64,000 nucleotides of DNA, from NCBI GenBank assembly GCA_004794655.1, contig SMMW01000624.1, forward strand, positions 310,001-374,000, written 5' to 3'. Under the pieces are notes generated by a model. The model searched no databases. It had not been told where the DNA came from and saw only the letters and a program-made list of their open reading frames with translations. Positions 10,991 to 22,794 of the stretch are shown piece by piece (position 1 is the stretch's first letter; every line of letters begins with the position of its first letter). Source of the DNA: Marisa cornuarietis (Eukaryota; Mollusca; Gastropoda; Architaenioglossa; Ampullariidae). The position numbers were made by a program, and so were the translations under genes.

Positions 10991-12908
10991 GGTACTTCGA
11001 GATTTAATTTTTATATTTTCTTTTCCAGTAGTGCAAAGTAAAGACTAGGTGAAAACAAATCACTTGCAAACACAGTTTTATGTTCTTCTTATTTTCTTTT
11101 CCTGGAAAATTGCGTTTCTGTTTTCTCCAAGAATCATTTAAAAACAATTTCTCAGGCTGCTCCTTAAGTTGTTCTTGTTCTAAATAAATAAATTAAAGCA
11201 AACAGTGGTACTATCACAACTGTTACAAACTGATTATAACTAATTGGGACTATTACAACTGCCACTTATTAACGGAATTTTTTTACTTAAATAATTTTAA
11301 GTTTATGTACAGGCATTCAAAGTTCAACTGTCGAATAGACGCTGTTTATAAATATATATATTTTTGGGAACCTAAGGGAAGCAAAGCCGTTTACGTTCAG
11401 GAAGCAGCAAAAGAGCAGTAGCTTCCCTTCAATCGGAACATTGCAGCAAGACTATATATATATATAGTCTGATTTTATACTATACATACGGCTTATATAT
11501 ATATATATATATACACACAGTTTGAGAAAACACTGCTAGCATTTTGCATCTTTTACTGGAAAAAATATTGCAGGTCGTGCTAATAAAAAAGGAAATTATG
11601 GACGAAACGGGGCGATCTTTTGCAGACGACACGCTTCTCTGTTATGCTGGTAAACTGCTTCTGACGATTGTTTCCCTTGAATTTTTTTTCGTAAGGTCAT
11701 TCCCCAGATTTTCGTGAAGAAACAAAATATTGCGGATATCAAAATTTAACAGACAAAGATAATAGTGCCGCACATTATCACGCTGCCCAAAAACTAATTT
11801 ACGTAACTTTTGGATAAACATCATAATTTTGGTGAAATTTTGGCAGCTTGCATTTGCAAGTAATCTGTAGTAAGCATTTCGTATTGCAAAATCTACAAGA
11901 TTTTGGTAGTGACGACAGTTAAGTGGAAATGATTACCACTTTCTACTTATTATTTACCAGAAAACTTGGAAGGGAAGATAAAAAAATAAAGTTTGTAGGA
12001 AAAAAGCGTACTACACACTGCGTTACTTTGTTACAGTGTTTTCAAAATGACTGCTCTGTGGAACATTCCCGAACGCATTGACCTTATTGTGAAAGAGTAG
12101 TTGAAGACAGTCTGCCATTAGAACCATGACAACATTCTGAAGATCACTTTCTGCTTCTTTGTTGATTAATGGAAACAAGATTTTGTGGAGGAATAAGACA
12201 AAACGAATGAAAAAGAATAATTCACTTTGTTGCAGACGCGTAATCTCCACTGATGCAAGATAAGAAAGATTTATTTTTTTAGATAAAAATGTGTACATCT
12301 TATAACATTCCAAATGTCAAACGGGAGAATAAAATTTTGTTAAGCGGATCCCAAATTCCCAGTGATACAATTTTTTCTTGAAGAGACTCACAATAATTAG
12401 AAGTGATTCATGGGAGGAGAATCCTTGTCTAGACATCGCAAATAAATACATGTGTTTTACTCTGTACCGAAGGCAGCTGCGAAAAAAAAATGGTGAATTT
12501 GCCATTTACACACAGAAAGGAAACTTTTACGGAGTCCGAGTTTTTAGGTGAACCAAGGGGATGTTTGAGCGAACCCTAGAGAGGCGTTAGACAAAACGAA
12601 CTGAAGGCACATGATAACCAAATCCATTCCGCGCTGCAGCCGTTCCCATAGTAACGAATCATGCCGGAAGGTCGCAGACTTATCTTTCCCTGACTGTCTC
12701 CCCCTTTCGGAAGTTGCGTGCTAGACGCTGGGCTCCTGTAGGAGAAGTTGGTCGTCTTCGTAGGAGTCATCAATCCGGATTTTTATCCTTTCAGCTAGTG
12801 TTTACGACCAGTGGACAAAAAAAAAAAAGAAGAAAAATATGGAGGAGAGAAGGACTGAGTGATACACCACAAGCACGTGGTCTCTTCCTTTACCTACACA
12901 CTGTAAGG

Positions 12909-13102
12909 TTCAGTGAGATATTTAGGTTAGAGGAGATATTAATTTTGAATTCAGGAAAGTATTCGAGTTAAGTGAGATATTTGAGGTCAAGGAGATATTC
13001 GAATTCAGTGAGGTATTCAAGTTTAGTGAGAAATTCAAGCTTATGAAGACATTTAATTTAGTGAGTGAAATATTCGAAGTTAGTGAGTCACACGAGTTTA
13101 GT
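12909..13102. repeat. 18-bp minisatellite, about ten degenerate copies
   Basis: A consensus close to 'cgagttnagtgagatatt' repeats about ten times, with point changes and a few short insertions. On the minus strand it is open and reads as a six-residue repeat of the SLNSNI type, an effect of the 18-bp period. The array ends about 230 bp before the LINE insertion site. Confidence 0.85.
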
Positions 13103-13328
13103 GGACTCGGTGGTTGTTTCTTAGAAGGAAACAAAAGTCATAAGGGAAGAGTTTCTAGACGACATTTTTTTTTTTGCACTCACATTTCCGCATAGACAAC
13201 ACGGTTGTTGATCCAAAACCTCCACAATCAGCTTTAAATCTCGACAGTTCAATCGCAACAAGACGAAAATCGACAAAACAGCCGTTCAGTAACAATGTTC
13301 AATATTCGTCTCTGCAATTCTGTTTACT

Positions 13329-13340
13329 CAAATACCATTT
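13329..13340 (+). repeat. 5' target-site duplication of the LINE
   Basis: 'caaataccattt' here is identical to 17529-17540, directly after the (CAA)n tail. The first three bases of the right copy could belong to the tail, so the duplication is 9-12 bp. It fixes the 5' junction at about 13341. Confidence 0.85.
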
Positions 13341-13608
13341 AACTCCGCCTGGAAACCCCCCGGGTAACCTGCTGGTCCCAAGCCCGGATGAAGGAGGAGG
13401 GTTGGGCGTGGGGTTAGCAACCCCACCCTGTAAAACAACCCTTGGAGAAGGAAAACTCCATAAAACACCCGGCCAGAGGATGGTCGTTAGCCTTGGTCGG
13501 CAAGTCTCTCTACGAGAAAGACACTCGGACAAGAAAACTGACGCCGAAGACGGATGTGCTGGGCCATCGGGCGCTTAACGGCAGCACAACGCACTGACAC
13601 TCACATGA
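13341..13608 (+). promoter_or_regulatory. Structured GC-rich 5' leader of the LINE
   Basis: The leader is much more GC-rich than its flanks. A nested structure is visible: 'gggttg' pairs with 'caaccc', enclosing the eight-pair hairpin 'gtggggttagcaaccccac' (about 13399-13443). Just downstream, 'tggag' pairs with 'ctcca'. A further eight-pair hairpin ('gggccctg' with 'cagggccc', about 13677-13700) lies inside the first codons of the ORF. Structured 5' ends of R2, RTE and L1Tc elements include HDV-like self-cleaving ribozymes. I could not build the double pseudoknot here, so that identity is only a possibility. Confidence 0.5.
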
Positions 13609-16600
13609 ATGGACAACGCTTACTCTAAACGATATGGTGCTTTGCCTGTGAGGTCCCGCCAGGCAGGCGAAGTGCCGGGCCCTGCGCCTCAACAGGGCCC
13701 ACCCCATGATACTGGTGGTCACCACGCCCCGATGCGAGGAGTCAGGTTTTGGAGGCGGAGGTTAAAAGCTACTGGCCGAAAAGGAACGACAACCACAGAA
13801 GAGACCCTGAGGCCTATCAACATCCTACAGTGGAACGCTGAGGGCGTTTACAACAAAAAATTAGCCCTCACCGAAAGACTCCATGCTGAAAAAATAGATG
13901 TGGCCTGTATTCAAGAAACACACCTGAATCCCAACCACAGATTTACCATCAGAGGTTATCAAACCTTCAGGATGGACAGAGAAGGAAGACACAAGGGAGG
14001 TGTGCTGATTCTTGTAAAAAACAACATCCCAACAAGAGATCTTCAAGTGGACACGAATCAGCAAGCTGAAATAAACGGAGTCAAGATTACAGTAAACAGC
14101 ACTGTGCTCACCATTTTCAACCTGTACTGCCCACCCAACAAAGAACTTTCTCTACAGACACTTGATATCCCTGCTGAAAACTGCTTGGCTGTCGGCGACT
14201 TCAACAGCCACTCAACATGTTGGGGCTACGACGAGACGGATCACAGAGGAGAGGAAGTGGAGGACTGGCAGATCGATAGCAAGATGATCCTGCTGAATGA
14301 TCCAGAAGACCCACCAACTTTCTTCTCGCGCAGATGGATCTCCTCAACGACCCCTGACCTTGCTTTCGCCACTGATGACCTCTCCAAGAAAACAACCAGA
14401 GCGGTACTGAACCAGTTAGGCGGCAGCGACCACAGACCAGTTAAACTGGCCATCAACTTGCAGTACAGGCCCCAAGATTCAAAGACATTCCCCAGGTGGA
14501 ATTACAAGAAAGCCAACTGGGATACTTTCGTTTCGTTGTCAGACAGGTATACCAAAGGAATACGTGCGGCGGATCAGAACATCAACCGTGCCACTGATGC
14601 ATTCAACAAGGCGATCATCAAAGCTGCTTCAGAAACAATACCCCGAGGCGCACGACAGAATTACAGGCCGTATTGGACAGAGGAACTCCAAGAATTAGAA
14701 GATGAAGTCTCCAAGACCAGGAAAAAGGTTGAGAATGACCCCACCATAGAAAACAACATAGCACTGAAAGAATCAAGCGCCAAATACAGAAAAGCCTACA
14801 ACGAAGCTACAAGAAAGAGCTGGAGAGAAAAGACAGAGAAACTGAACCTAGACAGAGAAAGAAACAAGTTATGGAAGCTGGTAAGGGCTATGAATGATGA
14901 AGATACTAGAAGTGCACCGATTGTCATACAACAAGCACAAGATATACTAACAGGTAGAAAAGCAGCAAACGCATTCATTGACAACTATGAAGAGGTCAGC
15001 AGCATCACAGTACCAGAAGAAAAGAAGCAGCAAGTCCATGAAGAAAGAAGAGAATTTAGACAGAGAAAACACCAGGAAGACTACTTGAACAAACTATTCA
15101 ACATGAAAGAATTTGAAGAAGCAGTCAGGACCCTAAGTCAGAAGAAATCCCCTGGTCCAGACAAGGTCACCAACGAAATGCTGCAACACCTGGGCCCACG
15201 AGCCAAGACCAAACTCCTCGACCTCTTCAACAACAGCTGGAACAGCGGCCACGTCCCACAAATCTGGCGAGAAGCAGACATGGTACCCGTCCACAAGAAA
15301 GGCAAAGATCGAGCGAAGGTGGACAGTTACAGACCCATAAGCCTCACCAGTTGTGTGGGCAAGTTAATGGAGCGCCTCATTAACTCCAGATTATCATGGC
15401 ACTTGGAAAAGAACAACATCTTTATACCAGAACAAGCAGGCATCAGACAACATCGCTCAACTGAAGACCAGGTTACATACATCGCCCAGAAGATTGAAGA
15501 TGGCTTCCAGGACAAGAAGCACACGCTGACGGTGTGGATAGACATGGAAAAGGCCTTTGACAAGGTCTGAAAAGATGGATTGAGGCTGAAACTCCAGAAG
15601 TGTGGCATATCCGGCTGCATGTACCAATGGATCTCTCAATACCTGACAAATAGGAAGGCCAGAGTCCATGTCGGCGGAACATACAGCCGAAAGAAGACGC
15701 TGAGAGAAGGAGTTCCTCAAGGAGGAGTACTCAGCCCTACCTTGTTCCTTGTCTTCATAAACGACATCATCAAGGACCTCCCCCGAAATGTCCAAGGAGC
15801 CATATACGCAGACGACCTGGTCCTCTGGTGCACAGAAGAACACCTGACAACTGCCAACTACCGACTCCAAGAGACACTAAACGTCCTACAGGATTGGACG
15901 AAGAGATGGCTTGTCAAAATCAACCCCAAAAAGACCACATACACTATCTTTAGTCTGTCCACTAGGGAACAGAAGGCCACTCTGAAGTTCGATGGACAGA
16001 TCCTCCCACTGGAGGACAACCCTACTTACCTTGGGGTGACCTTCGACAAGAGACTTACGTGGAAACCTCAGACGAAGAAGGTTGAAGCCAGAGCCAAGGA
16101 GGGACTTGCACTTATGAAGAAGTTGGCTGGCACGAACTGGGGCGCGGATGACAAAATCCTCAAGAAGCTGTACACCGGAAGGGTTAGACCAGTCCTAGAG
16201 TATGGCATGACAGCATGGGGCACGGCAGCAAAATCCAACTTTGAAAAGATCAGCAAGGTTCAGAACCAAGCAACCAGACTCATCACTGGAGCCATGAAAT
16301 CTACGCCCATACAGGAACTGGAAACAATCACAGGGTTGGAACCACTCGAGGACCGACGTGATACAAAGATACTCGTCCAAGCCGCCAAGTTCAAGAGACT
16401 TCCAAATCACCCCATGAGAATCAGGCTGGCTCAGCCGACGAAGGGAAGGCTGAAAAGGGGAAGTTTCATCCATCAGTCGAGGATCCTTGAACGAAAACAC
16501 CAAGATATCTTGGAACAAGACCCCAGAGAGATCCCCCTATACCGGACAAACCCAGCATGGAATGAATCTGCTTTCCCCCTGATCCACTGCAACATCCATG

Positions 16601-17481
16601 GTGTCGGCAAGAAAGATTCCCAAGACGACACTGCGAAAAAGTCCTGTACTCTGGAGTATATCCACAGCAACTTCCCAAAAGACCAGTGGACTCATGTGTA
16701 CACTGACGGATCAGCGGAACAAGCCGTGAAGAAGGGTGGTGCCGGAATCTTCATTTGGTATCCAGGAGGAAAAGAAGACCGCCTCTCCCTCACAACCGGC
16801 CTCTATTCCACCAACTTCAAAGCGGAAGTAGTGGCCATTCAGACCGGTGCCACCCACATTGAGAACAGCCCAGACACCTCCAACAACATCGTCTTCTTTA
16901 CAGATGCACTATCTGTTCTACAGGCCTTACAGACTGCCAGAGACAAGGAATTGAACGCCCTGACCACTGCCCTCTCCTCCTTATGCAGAAACCACACAGT
17001 CGTCTTACAGTGGATTCCCTCCCACTGCGGTGTATTTGGCAACGAAGCCGCAGACACTCTTGCCAAGGAAGGATCCACAAAAGAGCAGCAAGACAAGTCC
17101 ACCACCTTCAATGAAGTCAAAACCATCATCAAGGCCAAACAGCATAACAAATGGCTACAGCAGCACCCACGTTTCAACCAGAACGACCCATACTACCTGT
17201 TCACAAGGGCCGAACAGGTCATTATTTTCAGACTGAGGACAGGCCACAACCGTCTCAATCACCACCTATACACCAAACTCCGGATCGGCCAGACGGACAG
17301 ATGCCCGTGCCAGACAGACAGCCAGACAACAAAACATCTACTGCAAGAATGTCCCATACACGAAGACCTCAGACACCGCATCTGGACTGATGAGACGCCG
17401 ATATCAAGGAAGCTACACGGCAGTCTGGAGGACCTGCGGCGCACAGCATCATTTGTACAAGAGGCAGGCGTATCCATTTGA
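13609..17481 (+). pseudogene. LINE polyprotein (APE-EN, RT, RNase H) with one in-frame stop
   Basis: The frame holds 1290 codons with a single TGA at codon 654 (15568-15570). No frameshift was seen. The endonuclease spans about residues 68-284 (LQWNAEG, IQETHL, GDFNSHSTCWG, TPDLAF, GGSDHRPV). The reverse transcriptase spans about 510-800, with KKSPGPDKV, SYRPISLTS, the catalytic YADD at 733-736 and EGVPQGGVLSP. RNase H follows (YTDGSA near 1031, the E in KAEVVA, FTDALS, and IPSHCGVFGNEAAD). A CPC...H...C motif lies near residue 1230. The stop falls in AFDKV-stop-KDG, where related elements usually have Trp, so a TGG to TGA change is likely. The copy is young but presumably inactive unless the stop is read through. 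The ATG at 13609 is the first good start within the element. Confidence 0.92.
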
Positions 17482-17488
17482 GTGACCG

Positions 17489-17530
<42 letters not shown>
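17489..17530 (+). repeat. (CAA)n 3' tail of the LINE
   Basis: About fourteen ACA/CAA units follow the stop codon almost directly, and the right target-site duplication follows them. A simple-repeat 3' end in place of poly(A) is characteristic of the I superfamily. Confidence 0.92.
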
Positions 17531-17531
<1 letters not shown>

Positions 17532-17540
17532 ATACCATTT
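17529..17540 (+). repeat. 3' target-site duplication of the LINE
   Basis: This is the right copy of 'caaataccattt', identical to 13329-13340. It marks the downstream junction. Confidence 0.85.
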
Positions 17541-17817
17541 TATATTTTGATTTTTGGAGATACTGCTGTACATTCACGCCAGACTATGAGGGCTGGATAT
17601 GCAGCTTCTTTCAATGTTCGCTCTATTGCAAGTAGATGTTTCTGGAAATTTCAGGGCAGGAGACAAAGTTCACTACGAGGTCTAATTCTTGTAAAATGTT
17701 TCTTTTATTCTAAGCTTTTAGTCTTATTGATACAGATGAGAGATTCCATAGTCTAGTCCCCATACATTATAATCCTTCTCTAGTGTTTCTACGACAAGTC
17801 ACTTGAAAGACCAAACC

Positions 17818-17972
17818 CATCCCCCTTCTTTTCTTGTCTTTCCTTTTCCTGATAAATAGGGTACCTATTTCTGGGTGGGTAGGGTAAGTTTTCCAGCTGA
17901 ATATCCGAGAGGGCATCGAACCAGCAACCTCCTGCTCCGCAGTAAAGAGCACGAACACTAGGCTACACTGTC
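17818..17972 (-). mobile_element. Short tRNA-derived SINE, 46 bp from the exon 4 donor
   Basis: Read on the minus strand, it starts with 'gtgtagcctagtgttcgtg' (A-box region) and has a B-box-like 'gctggttcgatgccc' near 17910-17924. The body contains 'aggtaccc', and the tail is A/G-rich at about 17818-17850. It has the same orientation as the CUB gene and sits just inside intron 4, close to the 5' splice site of exon 4. Confidence 0.7.
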
Positions 17973-18018
17973 TTCTACTTTTAGGTAGAGGGAAGTGTTG
18001 GGAGGGGGCAGCTCTTAC

Positions 18019-18232
18019 CTGCCACCACGATGATGCAGTTGAATATTAGCGAAGATGATTTTGATGACCTCCCCTCGCTCTGCGTGGAAATTATATCTGC
18101 AACGTGCGTTGGGTCTGTACTTCTGCGGGTAAAAAGGGGAGAAAAATCTTCCCTGTTTATGGGTGGCGTTGCTGCGGAACTCGTATGTGCACAGTTGTCC
18201 TTCCACTGGCACTCCCGTGGTGATGAAGTTAC
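18019..18232 (-). CDS. Exon 4: first half of CUB domain 2, SOL-1/NETO-like gene
   Basis: This 214-nt exon lies between acceptor 'ctgtttcag' and donor 'gtaaga'. It enters in phase 1, where C from exon 3 plus GT gives Arg, and leaves in phase 2. It encodes the inter-CUB linker NFITTGVPVEG and the start of the second CUB: LCTYEF with the first cysteine, QGRFFSPFYPQKYRPNARC with the G-x-F-x-SP-x-YP signature and second cysteine, then RYNFHAERGEVIKIIF. There is an N-x-T glycosylation site (NAT). The short linker between CUB domains, with its ITTG segment, is one reason I prefer the SOL-1/Sol1 group over tolloid proteases, which also need an astacin domain. Confidence 0.88.
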
Positions 18233-21200
18233 CTGAAACAGGTAGACATAGACTCATGTGATAAGCAAAGAGAATTAGTATACCCACTCTCAAACTTCCC
18301 CACCTGGAATAGAACCAGCGGTTAAGCAGCACAAACGAAGAGAAAAGAAAAGAACAGATAGACAGAACAAAGGAAGGGATAAAGAAATGAAAGGAGAAAG
18401 AAGCAATCAAATAAAAAAGAAAAAACAAAAAGGGATGAAATATTTGTTTTAGTGTTAGTTTTTGCCAGGTAGAAGACACACAATTTTTTATACAAAAAAT
18501 GTCAAATGATTTTAATAATTGACTACCGTGCAATTATCGCTTATCGTTTTCTTAACTGAAGAGCCTCTCTTGATGAAAACCTGATGAGTATCTGTACTCA
18601 TTACACATGGATCTTTGGCGGTACCAATACGTATACCACGTGTGTATAACGTGTAAGCACGTGTTAGGTGGTAACATTGCTGTTACCATGAAACTTAAAA
18701 ATAAATAAAATATCAATGAAAATCGGAGGAATGCGAGTGGAAGAAGAAAATAAGATAAATTTAAAACACATATAACACTGTTTATAAAAATGGAGTATAA
18801 ACACCTAGAATAAGTACATGTTTAAAAGAAAGTTTAAAAGTATTATCCCTGCCCTAAAAACTCCAACTATTTTTATGTCTAGTGTGTAAAGCTGCTAACA
18901 AAGTAAATGTGATGACATTAATAAAACGAATTGTTGTAAAAAGAATAACAGTATAAGCAGATGCTAACATAGGGCCGCGGAAATGTGTAGGAAAAAACCC
19001 AGGAAGTACAGGCGGAGATTAAAAAAAAAGAGAAGAAAATGGAAGCAAAAATGAGAAAAAAGAGCAAAAATTGAATAAAGAACAAAAAATAGAAATAAAA
19101 GAACGGTAGAAATGCTTGCATAAAAAGGAAAAGAAAAAAAGGAAAAAAGAAAGAAATAAAGGAAGGCAAGCGATGAATGAAAGAAAGAATTTTGAAAAAA
19201 AGTAAAGAAAGTAACTTAAATAATAAAACTGTATGTAAACAAGAAGTTACAAGATAACAAATAGTGATAGAAGAAAGAAAGAATAAAAACAGGGCTAAAA
19301 CAAAATTAAAAAGTAAGAAAGAAAGATAGAAATAAAAACAAAGGAATAAGTTTATAAAGAAAAAAAAGAAAAGAAAATGACAGACAAATAAATAGAAGGA
19401 AAAGAATAAAAGAAAAAAATGAGAAAGAAAAATGGGTGGCATAAAGAAACCATAAAAGAAAGAACGAAAGAAAGAATGATTCACACAACTCCATTTGCAC
19501 AGCTGATAATCGAATGCAAATACAGCGATGGAATGCTAGAAATAAAGACCATCCCCAGAAAAAAACAACTATAATGAAAATGGGAAAATTAGAAAATATG
19601 AGATGAACTCGCAAAACGCCGAAAAAGTGACATAGAACTTTATTGCAAGCGCGAAAAGCGGTGAAGAGAATCAAAATAATTAAATATTAGAGATGACTTT
19701 GAAGGAGATGAAGAGGTAAAGCGGGGAAAGAAAAGATAACGCAGACATTAAAAAAACGAAAGAGGAAAAAAAAACAACAGAAAGTGCGCCCTTCAGGATG
19801 AAAACTTGCCTATCAATGTTCCGTTTCCATAAAAGAGGTACTTTCCTCTCCTTCCTTTAAAAAAACCCTCGTAAAATGCTCTTCCATCATTCTCACGAAA
19901 GAAAAAAAAAAAGAAAGACTCCCGTGTGCTTTGAGAAGGATTTGAAAATTTTAAAGACATGAAAGAAAAGGTCAATTCGGAAAATAAATGTAAAAAGAGA
20001 GAACAGCGAGGACGAACAATTGACGAGCCATAGAAGAAGCGAAGAAAGAAAAAGGAGATGAGAAGACAAGAAAAGAGAAGTTTCAGGATATGAGTAATTA
20101 AGCACAAAAGGGTCAGAAAGATGGCGAACAGAGTTCAGTGGTGACAGGAAAAAAAAAAAGATATAATCAATGTCAGAGACTCCACCAGGTTTTATACCCC
20201 GATGAAAATAATCCAGACTTAAAAACAAATCGGAAATGGCAAGAGCAGTTTGCCACAGCAATTTGAAAAAAGATTGCAGTGTGCAGAAACCGAAATGGAA
20301 ATCCAGAGAGACACTGATACAGGCAGGCAGGCAGTTTTGAAGAACATGCCAGAAATCTGGAAAAAACTGCAGAACTGAGGGGCAGTACGTGCTCCGGAAA
20401 TACACAAAAAAGAGTGGATGAGAGGAGGAATAGGACTGAGGATAGAGAGTAGGAAAAATACACTTACTTACATCTACGTCTGGTAGAGGGAGACAGATTC
20501 AACAACACGGTTACAGTCATTTGCAATAAACCACAGAAGCGGCTGGTACTAACACGGACATGGTTTGGCCATATTGTACTAAATATAGTAGGGGTTTGCC
20601 ACCACCACCACCACCACCATCATCACCACCATCGCCATGAAAAAAGAGTGAAAATGCGTCTGTAAGCGCTCTTTGATATTCGTATATGCGTGGATATGCG
20701 TATGCGTGCTTGTGTGTGTGTGCGCGTGTGCTTCAGACAGTATATGTAATAAATGTCAATATAATTATGACTGGCATATTCTAAAGAATCACTTCACGCA
20801 CATTCCTTATAAACCATTTTGAATATTTCTTCTTTGCTTGTTTATTTTTCGTTACTTGATACACATGTTGAATAATTTTTTTACAATTGTGAGAGCTTCA
20901 ATATCTCTTAGTGCAACACACGAGAGTTTACAGAGTTTTAAAAGACCATCAAGAAGCTTGGTCGAAGCCCCCCCCCCTCTCCTCCATTCCATCAGTACAT
21001 CTGTGCTTAGTATTTGTTATTAATATCGCCATTGTTCAGGCATCTGAGGTGTCGAAATGATCTAAAAATAGGTTGTTGTCTTCACATCACGATGGGATAA
21101 TGGTTACTTCGTGTCGAGTGAACCACTGCCACGAAACGGGATTAAAGGTTATGACAAGAGTGTCACAGTCAGCGTGAAATAAGGAAAGAGGAGGAAGAGA

Positions 21201-22794
21201 CACAAAGACGACTACAGAGCTAAAGAGTAAGAGAGACAGAGACAAAGAGAGAGAGAGAGAAAACTAGAAAGAGAGGAGAGCTAAGGTTTTACCCAGTTTA
21301 TGTGCCGATGGATAAATAAAAGCTAAGAAACGAAGCAGGCAGTTCTCAGCCATCGTACTCGATTGACCAGAGCTAAAAGTAACACTATGTTATAGCCTAG
21401 TGGTCAGATGGGTAGCAAACGTAAGTGGTCCATCGTCTCTAGGACATGTGATGGAGAAGAAACTCTACAGAACTCTTTGGCTGAGAAGATGTAAGGAGAC
21501 GCAGTAAAATATTTTAATAGAGAGATTAAGTCTGTTCGGGTAATTGCTAGCACATTCGTTGCTGCAACTTTGTGTCACGAGTTTTTGCGCGGTTCTGATG
21601 TTGAAATTTCGGGGTCACGAACTCAATATTTCCGGCTTTTCCGAGTTAAACAAGACGAAAATAAACAAGAAATAGCCCGGTTTGTGGAAAATTGTATTTA
21701 AAAATAATTGTTACTAGTCTGATTAAAAGGGAAAGACTATGAATGCATGCTCTTTTGAGTGTGAGTATGCACTATATAAATCTTCATTTATTATTATTAA
21801 CTGGTTCTGGATATAAATAGTAACAGTTTTAATGACATTTTGAACTTATGTGTATCAGGGTCAATGCTTTGAATTCTCCCAAAGCTCTCGAGATGTGATT
21901 AATGAAGTTGGTTGTTTTACCGATTTTGTCGACAGCCTGATATTGTCGGACCTCTCATGGGGCCAAGATGTCGATGTAGCTGTACTTGGTGTCGTTACCG
22001 GTGATGCAACTTAAATGGTAAGTAGAGCTTAAATAATAAATACTGACCTCCTTTATATGAATCATTTAGACCTAATATAACCATTTAATTTTATAAATTG
22101 CTAGTGTATAGGTACCTGCGCAAGGATACACTACTTTTATGCTTACAGTACTGGTAATTAACAGGATTTTCTCAAAGCGCTGACCACACGTAATTGCGCA
22201 CGTGCAACAGGCTAGTTGTTATTTTTCCTTGTTTATGTAAACTTGACATGCAAACTTCCATGACAATGATACAGGAAATGTCTTTATCGGGACTCATAGC
22301 AGAGAAAGGATGTGGTTCGTCAAAAGAAAATTAAAAAAAAATTGTTTCTGCAACAAAGCAGTGAAGTAAAATTTAATGAATTTAAAATATTTTTTTGTTA
22401 AAGTATTTTTAGGTTTCATGATGTTTGCAATCCCGTATATTAATGCTTAAAACACATAGCTTTTTTCTTTTTTTTTCTTTTTTATGATAGAAGTTTTGCC
22501 TACTGCCAACATAATTCTGTATGAATACTCAATTAGACCTAGATATACATTTGTGATTAAGCTTTGAAGTAAACATTTGTTATTTGCAAATGTTGAACTA
22601 AAGCTGAGTTTAAAGCCACTTTGGTGAAGTTCTGAAAAATAAAGTGACTAGTATATGTAGTGAGCAGATGAAAAGCAGAGAGAGAGAGAGAGAGAGAAAA
22701 AAAACAACAACAGAGGGTAGGACAGTTTTCTATTTTTAGCCTACATGCATATTCATGCACACGCTTTCTTTACACTTTGCTGACAGGTACTTAC
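18233..22794 (-). other. Intron 3 of the CUB-domain gene (4.6 kb)
   Basis: The intron runs from the exon 3 donor to the exon 4 acceptor in phase 1. It includes the purine-rich tract (listed separately), a (CAC/CAT) array at 20596-20640 and short GA runs at about 21240-21262 and 22676-22696. A weak tRNA-like head ('tatagcctagtggtcagatgg') lies near 21392, too degenerate to list as a SINE. No coding sequence was recognised. Confidence 0.8.
18345..20110 (+). repeat. Long A/G-rich (purine) tract
   Basis: Roughly 1.7 kb in which the plus strand is mostly A and G, in GAAA, AAAG and AAAAAG patterns, with brief interruptions near 18480-18700. The minus strand, which is the transcribed strand sense of the CUB gene, is correspondingly pyrimidine-rich. 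The long minus-strand open frames over it encode only Phe/Leu/Ser runs and result from composition. Confidence 0.8.

Larger units (their letters stand above)
13341..17530 (+). mobile_element. Near-complete I-superfamily LINE (non-LTR retrotransposon), 4.2 kb
   Basis: The element inserts by target-primed reverse transcription. It has a 5' leader of about 270 bp, one long reading frame (endonuclease, reverse transcriptase, RNase H, cysteine/histidine motif) and almost no 3' UTR: the stop codon is followed within eight bases by a (CAA)n tail. A perfect target-site duplication flanks it, so this is a discrete insertion. APE-type endonuclease plus C-terminal RNase H places it in the I superfamily (I, Nimb and Ingi-like clades). 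No separate gag-like ORF1 is present, so it is either an ORF1-less Ingi-like type or slightly 5'-truncated. It lies antisense within intron 4 of the CUB gene. Confidence 0.92.
8907..18018 (-). other. Intron 4 of the CUB-domain gene (9.1 kb)
   Basis: The intron is bounded by the exon 4 donor 'gtaaga' and the exon 5 acceptor. It holds two SINEs, an 18-bp minisatellite and the near-complete LINE, listed separately. The remainder, including 8907-10060, 11000-12900 and 17541-17817, is AT-rich with TA runs such as 9664-9681 and a 22-bp palindrome at 11449-11470. I see no further coding sequence there. Confidence 0.8.

Noticed and set aside
13174..13578. Open frame just before the LINE polyprotein, considered as ORF1
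   Set aside because: It begins at a non-ATG codon in host DNA, crosses the 5' target-site duplication at 13329-13340, and has no zinc knuckle or RRM-like motif.
15580..17481. A separate second LINE protein starting at 15580
   Set aside because: The codon there is TTG and lies in the same frame as the upstream part, three codons after the TGA. It is the continuation of one interrupted polyprotein.
18918..20463. Long minus-strand open frames rich in Phe, Leu and Ser that look like membrane proteins
   Set aside because: They come from the homopyrimidine composition of the tract, overlap in several frames and lack any family motif.
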